Shown: positions 20,916-31,785 of the stretch, in pieces
Numbering within the stretch: the stretch's first letter is position 1
How the letters are laid out: every line of letters starts with the position of its first letter
Origin: Paragorgia papillata
Lineage: Eukaryota > Cnidaria > Anthozoa > Scleralcyonacea > Coralliidae
Assembly (NCBI GenBank): GCA_035771165.1
Contig: JAWNZC010000314.1
Span: 1,909,501 to 1,973,500, forward strand
DNA: 64,000 bases
Reading direction: 5' to 3'
Notes under the pieces: generated by a model
The model's database searches: none
What the model was told of the DNA's origin: nothing
The model's input: the letters and a program-made list of their open reading frames with translations, nothing else
Translations under genes and position numbers: made by a program

Positions 20916-23660
20916 TCTTAGGAGAACAACCTTGTAAGGGACTTTGAGTCCTATTGTTGTTTCTCCAGTATCAGTTAGGTACAAATGTTAATAAATAAAA
21001 TATATGATAATAAAATAATAAATGGTGAACTTATTTTTCTATTTAATTATAATTTAAATACAAGGAGATACCCACTCTATGTAGTGACCCCATATAGTTT
21101 CCTTTTTAATATCTTATTTTAAGTGATATCCATATTAAGTGATAACCTCCCTTGCCCCTCCTAGCACTGAAAGGCAATGAGTGGAAGCTGCCCCTCCAGT
21201 GGTGTAGGAAGCAATTTGATCTTGGAGGGGCACAGCATCAAAAGGGCACTTTGTTCAGGGGTAGGACTTCAAAAGGACACTTGAGGCACATGTTTTAACA
21301 TAAAAAGGGCACTTCATGACAAAGTTGGGCCTACACCCCTATGCCCCTCCTGGCATCCCTGATCATAAACAGACAGTGATTGATGGTTACAGTCAATGTT
21401 TTAGTACACACTGTATATCCAAAGTCTGCTTTCTAAATTAAACAAAATTACTTTGAAAATCAGTTCAGCCAAAGGTCTTTTCATAGTACAGTCACCAACT
21501 GTAGTTTTCAGTACTTTTGCAAACAACAATCTCTGTATTATTTCTTATGTACTGATTACTGAACAGCTGCAGTCGGGATGTATTTAAAAGCCAGAAGTTA
21601 AGAATTCCCACCTCGAGAGAACAATTTTCCACTACTAACTCTGGTTGTTTACACAATAAAATTAATATTACATTTACTGTGTTTCACATTTTGATTTGGA
21701 CCATAACCCATTCCTGCCTACACCAGCTACTGTAACTTAATTAGCTGATTAACAGGGATTCTCAGCAAACCTAAGCAACAGTGAGTTGACCCATTCAATG
21801 TGAGCTTGCAAGGCCACCCCAACCAGCTAATGCATTCCCTCTGCATAAAATCATCTGGCATGTTTAACCAGAATAAAATTCTAAATAGCTTAACCTGGTG
21901 GTGAAAAGGCTAATAAAATGATTTCTTAAAACTCATAATTTATTGCTGACTATGACTTTACTCATCTTAGGCTGCACACAATGTAGCCTTGGTTCAAATA
22001 TCTTCAGTTGGCACTTCATCCAAAAGTAAATTTATCAGTAGAGTATACAGTACAAATGAGAGCCTTACTAACTATGGACACCCTTGTTATAAATGGACTA
22101 CATGCATGCCAGCATTATCTACCTAGTGCTGGCAGAAGATACTTCGGGTTAGCCTAATTTGTCAAAATTAATAATAAGGTGGGGTGCATTGTGCTTTCCC
22201 TTGGAAATTTTAATCCTGACTGACATTTGGACGTTGGTGGGTCACAAGCGGTCAATTGCAGTGGCTGGGATAGAATAAATCCTATCCCAGCAGTAACTCT
22301 GTCAACCACTAGTGACCAAATGGAAACCAGGCTTTAGTCACATTTTAGTCCCATTTTCGGAGTTACCAATGGAGCTTAAGAGAAATATTAAGTGGGCTGT
22401 ATCCCCCCCTCTAGTCCCTCTATTGTTACACCCTTATCAGTTACCAGACTGCACAAGATGCAAGTCTAAAGGGTATTTTTTTGTACCAGAAGCTGCTTTA
22501 TTACAGTATATATACCAGTAATCATATAATTGTAATGTTTTTAAGAGTAAAGTTGATATATTTAAGCAGTGTTTTGGGTATAAAGTTAAAAAGGTGGTGC
22601 CTTTGGTTTTACTCTGATGAAGGGCTCCACAAACTTTAGTAAATTTTACAACTGAACTAGACACCAAAATCCAATATCATTATAAATCATATATTAGCTA
22701 AATGTGAGCATGTGTGCCACCTGCCCCTCGCATATTTGGTGTTAAGTACTTTAAAGTTAATGTTTAAAAATAAGTAAAAGAAGAACCTCTTACTTTGTTA
22801 TTTTTTTATGCATAGAATTATTTCCGCCATACTCAAATGGGCAATATAAACAGGCCGTACAAATATGGCTGGTTCATAGTGAGGTTCAGCTACTGGTGTT
22901 TGAATCTTCAATCACACAGATCAGTATAAACAGTAATGATATGAATTAATAAATGATTAAACCTCAGAAAGCTACAGTGTCGATTACACACAAACATGTA
23001 ACAAATTAAATGTTGCAAATCAACAAATGACAAATATACCACCAAGGTCACGTTTTTAATATTTGAAAGACATACATGCATGAAAATATGAAAAGAAAGC
23101 ATGAAAATATAGAGTACTATATACATGAAAATATAAGTTTTTAAAATTCCAGATTTCGTTGTAATTTACCTTGTAGCTGTCTACGAATAATCGAATAATA
23201 TTCAGAACAATAATACGATATTCTCGCGTTCATAAGTTTGAATAAACAAGAATTCAAACTGGGTTTCATCAGAAGGTCATGAACTGGTCATCGATCACTA
23301 TCACGCCTGGTGCATTATTCTCCATTTATCAGTCTCTTTTCCCGAAATTTCTGCCAAGTAATACTTTATCGCATCACAAACCAGCCACGATTATATTCTT
23401 ACAACATTTCTACTGCTATTTGTTACTATTAAATTCCAGAATCAGCCACAACACGTCGATATATTTTGCAGAATATTGAACGGCCGTGCTGAAGGTTTTC
23501 GTGGGTCTGGGTACAAAAATACTAACTGCGCATGCCCCAAAATACACACTTTTTCCTGTCAGAGCCATTTGATTTGCCCGCGCGGCCGGGCATATTTGGC
23601 TCTGGGAACGAATTAATTCGTTAATTCGAATTAAATTCGTCTGATATTGTGCGACGTTTA
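20916..23660. other. Gene-free AT-rich region
   Basis: I see no exon with splice-compatible coding here. Weak structure: a repeat with gcccctcc and aaaagggcact words at 21150-21370, an imperfect palindrome around ctgggatagaataaatccta at 22250-22320, and MITE-like ends near 23510-23640. Confidence 0.45.
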
Positions 23661-23670
23661 GCGCAGGCCT

Positions 23671-23895
23671 GAATCTCGTTCCCAGAGCCCACGTTCCCCA
23701 CCCGGGAAACGAGAGACTCTGGGATAATCCGTTTCACATCGATATTTCATATTGCATTGGCTGATGAACACAGTAAACTCTATATAACTCTTCTTCCGGA
23801 TAACAAGAATCCTGTGATGGCGTGAACGGATTATCCCAGAGCCCCTCGTTTCCCGCCCGCTGGTTAAGGGGAACGTGGGCTCTGGGAAAGAGATT
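23671..23895. mobile_element. 225 bp MITE with 10 bp target duplication
   Basis: The direct repeat GCGCAGGCCT (23661-23670 and 23896-23905) brackets inverted termini gaatctcgttcccagagccc and its inverse. A 9-11 base duplication fits Mutator-like MITEs. Solo ends of the family lie at 5621 and 55230. Confidence 0.8.
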
Positions 23896-24213
23896 GCGCA
23901 GGCCTAATAATAACATGCATCCATGCGACAGCTTGTATAGCAAGAACTAACATTACAAAATTCACTTGTTATTGAAGTTATGAAGACTATATAAACGGTT
24001 GGTGATTTTATAAAATGACTTATACTAATAAGCTCATGGAATCTAGTGAGTTTGAAAATGTTTTATGAAGTCATTATTTCGTTTATTTGTATCTTGTGCG
24101 GTTGTTGATAAAACGTCTGGTAAGCCAATGGCTAAAATGAGTCAAAACGTTATATATAAAACTAATTAAATTAAACAGCTGGAGATTTATAAAATAAAAT
24201 TACTTATATCTAA

Positions 24214-24539
24214 GGGGCCAAATACATGGGGAAATTTCAGCCCGGGCTGAAATTTCAGCCCGGCTACTGGGGGATGGAAATGAGGGAGTGAATGTTTTGA
24301 ATGAGAAACACGAAGTGTGGAATACAGAAAGTGCCTTGTGAAAAGCGATAAAGAAGGAATAAATATGGTTTATTTGAAATACACATCTAAATATGTTTGT
24401 TTTATGCTGTATGTTTGTGACAACTTGGCTGATTTCCACACTTCGTGTTTCTTATTCAAATCATTCTCCTCTTTTCCATACCTCAGCAGCCGGGCTGAAA
24501 TCTCAGCCCGGGCTGAAATTTCCCCATGTATTCGGCCCC
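24214..24539. mobile_element. 326 bp MITE with TAA duplication inside the satellite
   Basis: ggggccaaatacatggggaa and tttcagcccgggctgaaat are mirrored at the right end; TAA lies at 24211-24213 and 24540-24542. The arms also hold an inner small palindrome (cagcccgggctg). Confidence 0.83.
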
Positions 24540-25092
24540 TAAGGCCATGTAAACTAGTGTATTTTAAGTAATAGATAAAGCATGAACGACCGATCTGATT
24601 AAGTTGGGATTAAGATGAAGTTAAACAGCTGGTGATTTATAAAATGACTTGTAAATATAAGGCCATGCCGGAATCTGGGTTTTGAAATGTTTTATAAGTC
24701 TTCTGGATTATTTTGTGTATATCTTATGTGGATGTGTTATATCTTATGTAAATTCTCTGATAAAATTACTTATAAAGAAGGCCATGTAATCTAGTGTATT
24801 TTAAAATGTTTTATAAGTCAACTATAGATTTTTTGTTCGCATCTTTTATATATTGATAAGAAAAATCTTTGGTAATTTATTAACCATTGACTAAAATATT
24901 ATGAGTCAAAACATCATATAGCCTATAGCAACTAAAACTGGAGATTTCTAAACAGCTGGAGATTTATAAAATAATTTATAAAAGGCCATGGAATTAATCT
25001 GGCGAGTTACTCATGCATATGAAGTCATCTAGATTATTTTGGTTGTGCATGGTTGTTGCCTTGATATAACTGGTAAGCCAATGACTAAAATA

Positions 25093-25568
25093 CATAGGCG
25101 TAGAGTTTTGGTTTTGTCTGGGGGGGCTCATACTTAGTGACACTAACATCGAGTACCGTAGGTACGAGCCTCCTAGGGGGGTCCGGGGGCATGCTCCCCC
25201 GGAAAATTTTTAAAATTAGGGGCTCTGAAATGACATTTCCAGCATTCTGAGAACACATTTGGTGAAATATTTTAGATTTTCAAAACAACATTTTAATGGT
25301 GCATTTTGTGATAAATCACATAAGCATACAAATTTAATACAACATTTATAACTAACTTAAACCACCAGAAAGCATATATAGGTTGTATATAGGTATTTGC
25401 CAAATAACATATACTGGCAATACTACAAGAGTTTTACTTTAAAGTAATCCTACCTTCATTGGAGTATTGTTTTGTTTTTTCAGCAAAATTTCCGCAGGGG
25501 CTGAGCCCCCCCTGTAAAATTTCTGGGGGGGCTCGAGCCCCTCAGCCCCCCCATACTCTACGCCTATG
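25093..25568. mobile_element. 476 bp hAT-like element with 8 bp duplication
   Basis: CTAAAATA occurs at 25085-25092 and 25569-25576, exactly flanking inverted ends cataggcgtagagt... The subterminal ggggggctc/gagccccc runs pair as well. Eight-base duplication fits hAT. It split one satellite unit, whose halves (ccaatga-CTAAAATA-ttatgg) are still readable. Confidence 0.83.
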
Positions 25569-25689
25569 CTAAAATATTATGGCTCATTTAAAACATATAG
25601 CCTCAGCAACTATAAGGCTACGTTAAAAAGCTGCAAGATCAATAAAATATATAGAATATATAAAATGAGATATATAAAATGAAACAGAC

Positions 25690-26065
25690 TTTTGGTGGAC
25701 GTTCGTCAAGCTCAATTACTGAGAAAAGATTTCTGAGACCCAGACAGGGTTCGAACCTGCAACCTTCTAATGACCGGTTGGACGCTCTAATCATTGAGCC
25801 ACTGAGGCTCAGATGGAGAGCTAAGGTTGTAAATTCATAGTCATATGTGCTCATATAATTAGTGGTAACGTTTGCATATATGAGATGTATATTAAAGTTA
25901 TATGATAAGTTGTACGTATACATGCAGTGCATGTGGTACGCTTGCGAGCTTGGTGTAATGTAACAAAACGTCTGTTACATTACACCAAGCTCGCAAGCGT
26001 ACCACATGCACTACATGTATATGTACAACTCATCATATCACTTTAATATACATCTCATATATATA
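25690..26065 (-). repeat. tRNA-derived SINE with inverted tail duplication
   Basis: On the inverse strand the tRNA-like head shows A-box tggctcaatgattagagc and B-box aggttcgaaccc (25744-25800). The tail, ttaaagttatatgataagtt to cttgcgagcttggtgtaatg, is then repeated in inverse order up to 26065, giving a palindrome centred near 25975. Best head among the SINE copies here. Confidence 0.72.
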
Positions 26066-26266
26066 ATATATGATCGTAGCTATATATAAAATGACACTTG
26101 TAAAATTCATGAATAATTAATGAGGTTAAGAAGCAATCAAAACATAGCATTCAAGTCACATGTATACGTCTGTAAATCCCAATAAAGATCATCTTTTGGA
26201 CAAAGTGATCTGTATCAAAAGTTATGAATACTAATTAGCTTCATTCTATTGTTTCATTTCACGAGT

Positions 26267-26372
26267 ACGATAAAGCATTCGCGTCCGATCTGTATGGGGA
26301 TTTACTTCGGCGCGCCTGCGGCTCGCCTTGTAAATCCCCATACAGATCGGCCGCTCATGCTTTATCTATTAC
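26267..26372. mobile_element. Small fold-back MITE
   Basis: ataaagcattcgcgtccgat and ctgtatggggattta are mirrored by taaatccccatacagatcgg and catgctttat around cggcgcgcctgcggctcgcc. Confidence 0.65.
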
Positions 26373-27347
26373 TTAAAATGTTTTATAAATCAGCTAGATT
26401 ATTTTGCTTGTGGTTGTTGATAAAATTTATGGTAGGTAATAATGAAAAATTACGAGTCACAACATAGGTTTAACAGCTGGAGATTTGTAAAATAACTTAT
26501 AAACAAGGGCATGCATGGAATCTAATGAGTTTTATAAGTCAACTATATTATTTGTTTGTATCTTAGTTGTAAAACTTGTGCATGTAATCGGTGTTGTTAA
26601 TAAAATCTCTGGTATAAGCTAATGAGTAAAATATTATAAGTCAAAACATTTATAGCCTGGCAATTTAAATAATTTATACATGTCATTTCATTAAATAAGG
26701 TTTAAAATGATGGTTTCATAAGTCATCTAGATTATTTTGTTTGTATCTTGTATAGTCAATAAAATCGGCTCTATACCAGTAAGCTAATGACTAAAATATT
26801 ATGAGTCAAAACATATGGCCTAAGCAGCTAAGATTAATTAAGACCAACAGCTGGAGATTTATGAAATAACTTATAAGTAAGGTCATGGAATCTAGAGTTT
26901 ATCAAGTCATCTATGTTATTTTGCTTCTATCTTTTATGGTTGTTGATAAAACCTCTGGCAAGCCAATGAGTAAAATATTACTTAAAGTCAAAACATTATA
27001 TAGCCTGGCAACTAAGCCTAAGTTAAACAGCACTGGAGATTAATAAAATGACTTGTAATTTACAAGTCATTTCATTAAATAAGGCCATGGAATGATTGGA
27101 ATCTAGTGAGTTTTAAAATGTTTCATAAGTCATCTAGATTATTTTGTTTGTATCTTGTATATGGTTAATAAAATCAACTCTGATAAGCTAATGACTAAAA
27201 TATTATGAGTCACAACATTACAACCAAGAATAATTAAGTAGCTGGAGATTTATATGATTTGTTAAAACACCTGCATGGAAAATATTTTGGACGGGATGTT
27301 TATCGTGCTAAATCGTAAAATGGTTTAATCTATATAAAAATTATAGT

Positions 27348-27815
27348 CTAGCATAATATATCTTGATGAAAAGTCCAGAATGTAAAATGTAAATTATTCT
27401 TTGAAGATGTTGTGATTACGATTTCCGACTGATCACCCGATAGTTTGATGTAGTAAAAGTTTGGATGAAACAAATCCTTATATTCATTTAATTTTAATAA
27501 CTTCATTGTGGATAATTCAAGCATGATTGCTAAATTGATCGTTTCTCGAGTCAATTTGATTCTCACATCACAACTACACGTTATGGGTCTACAATACTCA
27601 ATAGACTCCTTAAATCCCGAATCGCGCTTGATCATTTGCAACCCTTGCCGTATTTCGACACGAATAAGTTTGGTTAGATGATCCAATTTCGACCGTCTTA
27701 ATTCGTTATTTAGAAATCCCGTATTGTCCAATCCCCTTATTTCCCGAATCACGACAGCAAAAACTTCCACATCTTGTTTCCCGTTATATTTTTTGAAATC
27801 CCGAATCTCGTCCAT
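27348..27815 (-). pseudogene. Repeat-derived ORF of the GGGATTT-rich family, copy 2
   Basis: An open frame of 155 codons begins MDEIRDFKKYNGKQDVEVFAV, followed by VIREIRGLDNTGFLNNE and MIKRDSGFKESIEY. A second, broken copy of the same DNA is at 5270-5540 on the other strand. Because it occurs as a dispersed repeat and has no recognised domain, I treat it as repeat-derived rather than as a host gene. Confidence 0.45.
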
Positions 27816-28303
27816 TTATTTTTTTGTATTCCGTTTCTCGTTATCAAATCAATCGTTTTCCCGCGTCCAGACTGAAAAAACTTTTTGTGGACCCTCCTAC
27901 ATCACAACTGGTAAACAAAAATCATACGCAGCATTTATTATTAAATAATATATTTATCACGCTATAATGTGATTATCACGCTATAATGTGATTATTGCTT
28001 ATTTAAAGTGCATTTAATAGAAATATGGTTTAAATAATAGCAGAAATGGAAATTTCTCCTTTACATCAAATTATATTCATTTTGAATTATAGTACTTGTT
28101 AAGTGTTTATACAAATAAAGCCCTTAATAAATAGAAAATATCTTAATTAAACAAAAGTATACTGACTACTGTACACTATAGATATTAAGTTTTCATTTTT
28201 AGTGTACATGAAAAATGCACGTCTTAAGCCGCTGTTACACGATGCAATGTTTCGTGAAGCCTGTGCGAGACAGGTTTCAAGTCAGATTGCAACGTGTAAC
28301 ACC

Positions 28304-28523
28304 CAGTGAACTCCATACTTCCTCCCATTCTCCCTTCATATCTGGAACGCTAACTATGGGTCAAAAAGTGAAGTCAAGCTCTATTACGTCGCCTTCAGTC
28401 CCCCTATATACGCGGCCAAGACGCGGTCGCGTCAGGGGACCGGAAGCAACGTATAATAAGTGTGATAATGACTGAAGTTAACATTCCAGGTATAGGGATG
28501 GATATAGGAAATGGAGTTCACTG
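28304..28523. mobile_element. 220 bp hAT-like MITE, CAGTGAACTC family, copy 1
   Basis: Ends cagtgaactccat and atggagttcactg. GTAACACC lies at 28296-28303 and, two bases beyond the end, at 28526-28533. Inner words tctggaacgctaac and gtcaaaaagtgaag match the longer copy at 46177. Confidence 0.7.
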
Positions 28524-28599
28524 CAGTAACACCCCCTTGTTTATGAACCTTTTTCAACCTAATCTTTTTTTGTTTTTCAACCTAATCTTTGTTTTTCAA

Positions 28600-29110
28600 C
28601 CTAATCTTTTTTGTAATGAATTACAAGAAATTGACTGGGATTCCTTGATTGATTCTAATGATGCCAATGGGTCTTGTAAAAAAAATTATTGATGTCTTTT
28701 TATCTGTAATCAATAACGCATGTTTATCTACCTACAAAAAAATATCAAAACAGGAATTTAAATTGTCACACAAGCCCTGGATTACTTCTGCCATATTTGT
28801 ATCTATTAAGCATAAACAACATCTTTGTTATTCTCATTTCTTAAAAGGTGATGTAATAAAAAAAACAAATTACGCAAATAAGCTCACTCATTTAAAAGAA
28901 TTAAGTAAAAGAAAGTCTTTCAAAGAAAAGGTCTATCAACTCCGTCAAAAGACTAAAGAAATTTGGGAAATTATCAATCAAATAACAAAGATTAAGAGTA
29001 AAAGAACTATTTCCAGGAAGCGTAAATCACAATGGTAGAGAATTGACTAATGCCAATGCTCTAAATGTGGCTAATTGTTTTAATTTTAGTAATGTAGCTA
29101 CCTGTGCGTA
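28600..29110 (+). mobile_element. Non-LTR retrotransposon fragment, endonuclease-RT linker
   Basis: Three overlapping frames together read NELQEIDWDSLIDSNDAN, then KLSHKPWITSAIFVSIKHK, NYANKLTHLKELSKRKSF, KTKEIWEIINQITKIKSKR and finally NHNGRELTNANALNVANCFN. This is the linker between endonuclease and reverse transcriptase of CR1/jockey-like elements (KPWIT.GI..SI, YKNKLT.LIR, WEIINE). At least two frameshifts are present (near 28680 and 29020). It lies within a larger TTAA-flanked element. Confidence 0.75.
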
Positions 29111-29342
29111 CATCTATTTATATAATATATTTCGAGTAATTAACTTAATAGGGAGTTGGCTTAGAAAACTTTTAGTTACTCCAACTCCCTGGCACTATTA
29201 AAATATTGTTATTCTCTCTTTTAATTATCTCTGTACCTTTGTGTAAAGGTGTGAAATAAAGAAGATTATGTGTCGCTCTGCATTGAGAGGCAGGTTTCAC
29301 CAAAGTAGGATGCACATCAACTACGGTTTGTGAAACCATAGT

Positions 29343-29606
29343 TAATAGAACATATACATGGTTTGGAAGCTCTATTGTCTTTCAACATGAAGCATGGTCA
29401 TGTTGAACTGACAATGGAGTTCCTTATATGGAAGTAAATTCTATGGACACGTGACGATGAAGCACCACAACACGTGACGATGAAGCACCTCACTAATTAA
29501 ACTCGAGCGTTGCTATACCGTGAAATTGCACAAATTTCCATAAACTTGAACAAAAACATAGAACAATCACTTTGGACGAGTTTCCAAACCATGTATATGT
29601 TCTATT
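29343..29606. mobile_element. 264 bp MITE (AATAGAACATATACATGG)
   Basis: aatagaacatatacatggtt tggaa at the left and its exact mirror ttccaaaccatgtatatgtt at the right. It lies inside another palindromic stretch (gtttcac...gtgaaac) within the TTAA element. Confidence 0.75.
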
Positions 29607-30519
29607 GCTGGGTTTCACGTGACGTCACGGCGGCCATATTTGTGTCCTAAATGAGTCCCATTGGGATTTAGCTCTATTCTTATTCACAAATTTCCTATTG
29701 TTTTAGCAATATGGCAGTTGGTCACGTGGGTGAAACCCAAGAATTAACTATGGTGAAACGCAGTGGAAAGCGACACAGGTTCATAAAACCAGGGGGGTGT
29801 TACACGTTACAACCTGCCTTGAAACCTGTCTCGCAATAGCGTTGCGACACATACATTTTTCACAAATCGTTGCATCGTGTAAAGCGGCTTTAAAGTTGCA
29901 CTAAATTATAGACATGGGCTCCGCCATCTTGTCCATCAACCCGCACAGCGATCTCTTTTTTGACGTCAGTGTGCGGTCTGGTGTGATTCTTTTCACGTTA
30001 AAACCCAGAGAGAACATATCGAGAAAAGGATAGCAATCAACATTTTGTGTCACCGTTTGCGAAACTACGAACAAGCAGTTAAAATATACAATGTCTACGA
30101 TTTCCTGATACTTTTCTGTCTGGATTAAAGATGCGGAACTGAATTAATATTTCACAGTGTGGATATGAATGGATAAGTATCACTGATCTTAAAAAGAATA
30201 CTGGATCCAGTGGATCGAGCAACTATTGCTTGGAAAATTAAGGGTCAACTGTATATGTGAAATGTCGCTATGGAGTTTGTTCTCGTCCTTTTTCTTCTTT
30301 TTTCGCTTTTTACAACCAATAACACAGCATTGTTTCCCTAATTTTTCATCTTCGTATTGACTACCTGCACAATTGCTTGACCCGCGCCATTAGCAAGGGA
30401 CCAAATTGACATTTCGCGAGCTTTATTATCTGACTCCACTGAACAACGAGTTACTCGATCCAGTCTTCTCTTAGAGATCAGTGATAAATATACCACAATC
30501 TTTCATATCAAGCCAATTG

Positions 30520-31715
30520 CAGTGAACTCTATATATACCAATGTATATATACCAATGTATATACTAATGTATATATACCTGGAGGGCTGACTGCCAATAA
30601 CAAAGTGAGGCAAAACATGGCGGCAATGGGGATTTTTGGACGTCAGTTCTAGGCCCCTCCCGCGGTCATCTTGGATGTCGGTCTTAAGCCGGTTTTCCAC
30701 TAGGCGATTTTTTTTCGCGCGAAGCGACTTTCTTTTGTTCGAATTCGATAGATTTCTGATTAGTTCCAGCTCAGAGCTCATGAGACAAAAGAAAAAGTCG
30801 CTTCTCGCGAAAAAAGTCGCCTAGTGGAAAACTGGCTTTAGTATTTTTTCTCGCGGTCGAACCACAGACGGCCCAAACGTGTGTTGTCATTTGCTTTGGG
30901 GGGGAGGGGCTGCATGTGTTGTCTTATTTTGTTGTTCTAGAAATTATTCATCTTCTTTGTTGTGTGAGGAAGATTCTCATTGTATTAAGGACGTTGTCCT
31001 TGACTTTCGCGTTGAATTTGCTCCTCACTTGAAGCTCCGTAAAATCCACAAAAATCGCTCGATCTCACCAAACATTCATCTTCGCAGCTCGAGAAACGTT
31101 CATACAAACTGAGGTGACACCGGCCGTTCGTATAGTACGCATACGGCGATAGCCAGGTTGAAATTTCGCGCGTCTTTAGTGGCTATGAGTGAAATTGCAA
31201 TCGTCATAAGTGGATTTAGCCCTGATGACGCGAGAATGACATTAGTGGTTACCTGGCCCATATTTCTTTTGAAATTGGGCCAGGGTACCAGGCTAATACG
31301 GCGAGAGCTCATTGTGAAGTCAAAGCCGGTTTATATATAAACGTTTCAGTCGAGCTGCAAAGAAGATGATAGAGCAATGAACGGAAAGTTCTTGACGAAT
31401 GTATACTGATGGCAATTTTCACGAGATCGAGCGGTTTTTGTGTATTTTAACGAGCTTTAAATGAGGGTCGTCTGAAATATTCTCTATGAAAGTTACCACC
31501 CTTTACTTATTTTTAGTATAAAGAGGTTATAATTGACCATGAGTGGAACTCGAAATATTTTTACAGAAAAAAGACTAAGACTGACATCCAAGATGACCGC
31601 GTAGGGCCTGAAACTGACGTCCAAAAATTCCCCATGTCCGCCATTTTTTGCCTCACTTTTTCATCCAGTGATTGACGACTGGAGTCAGCCTTCCAGGTAT
31701 ATATAGAGTTCGCTG
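30520..31715. mobile_element. 1196 bp hAT-like element, CAGTGAACTC family, copy 2
   Basis: GCCAATTG at 30512-30519 and 31716-31723 is a perfect 8 bp duplication. Ends cagtgaactctatatata and the mirror tatatatagagttcgctg. Subterminal arms with gtgaggcaaaa, gacgtc and catcttggatgtc pair over more than 100 bases. A small MITE (30684-30839) is nested inside. Confidence 0.85.
30684..30839. mobile_element. MITE nested in the hAT-like element
   Basis: aagccggttttccactaggc gattttttt is mirrored by aaaaaagtcgcctagtggaa aactggctt. The core pairs as gcgactttctttt/aaaagaaaaagtcgc. Confidence 0.75.
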
Positions 31716-31785
31716 GCCAATTGTCCTAAGTTGCTAACGACAAACGTCAGAGGGGTTTCTAGTGATATAGTTACCATGACATCCA

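Larger units (their letters stand above)
23990..27260 (+). repeat. Degenerate ~180 bp satellite array, interrupted by insertions
   Basis: A unit with the ordered words cagctggagatttataaaat, aaggccatggaatctagtga, tttataagtcatctagatta, tttgtatcttgtatgg, tgataaaatctctggtaagc and gactaaaatattatgagtca recurs at least nine times. Starts are seen near 23998, 24178, 24628, 24955, 26468, 26650, 26848, 27034 and 27238. A 326 bp MITE, a 476 bp element, a SINE and a small palindrome interrupt it. Confidence 0.85.
28228..29889. mobile_element. TTAA-flanked element, host to several insertions
   Basis: TTAA (28224-28227) then gccgctgttacacgatgcaa; the inverse ttgcatcgtgtaaagcggc lies before TTAA at 29890-29893. 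Inner arms aggtttcaag/cttgaaacctgtctcgca pair too. Inside are a hAT-like MITE, a retrotransposon fragment and another MITE. A second family member ends at 44413. Confidence 0.72.

Noticed and set aside
25738..25812. Functional tRNA gene
   Set aside because: A- and B-box are present but the acceptor stem does not pair and the same unit is dispersed with a long tail.
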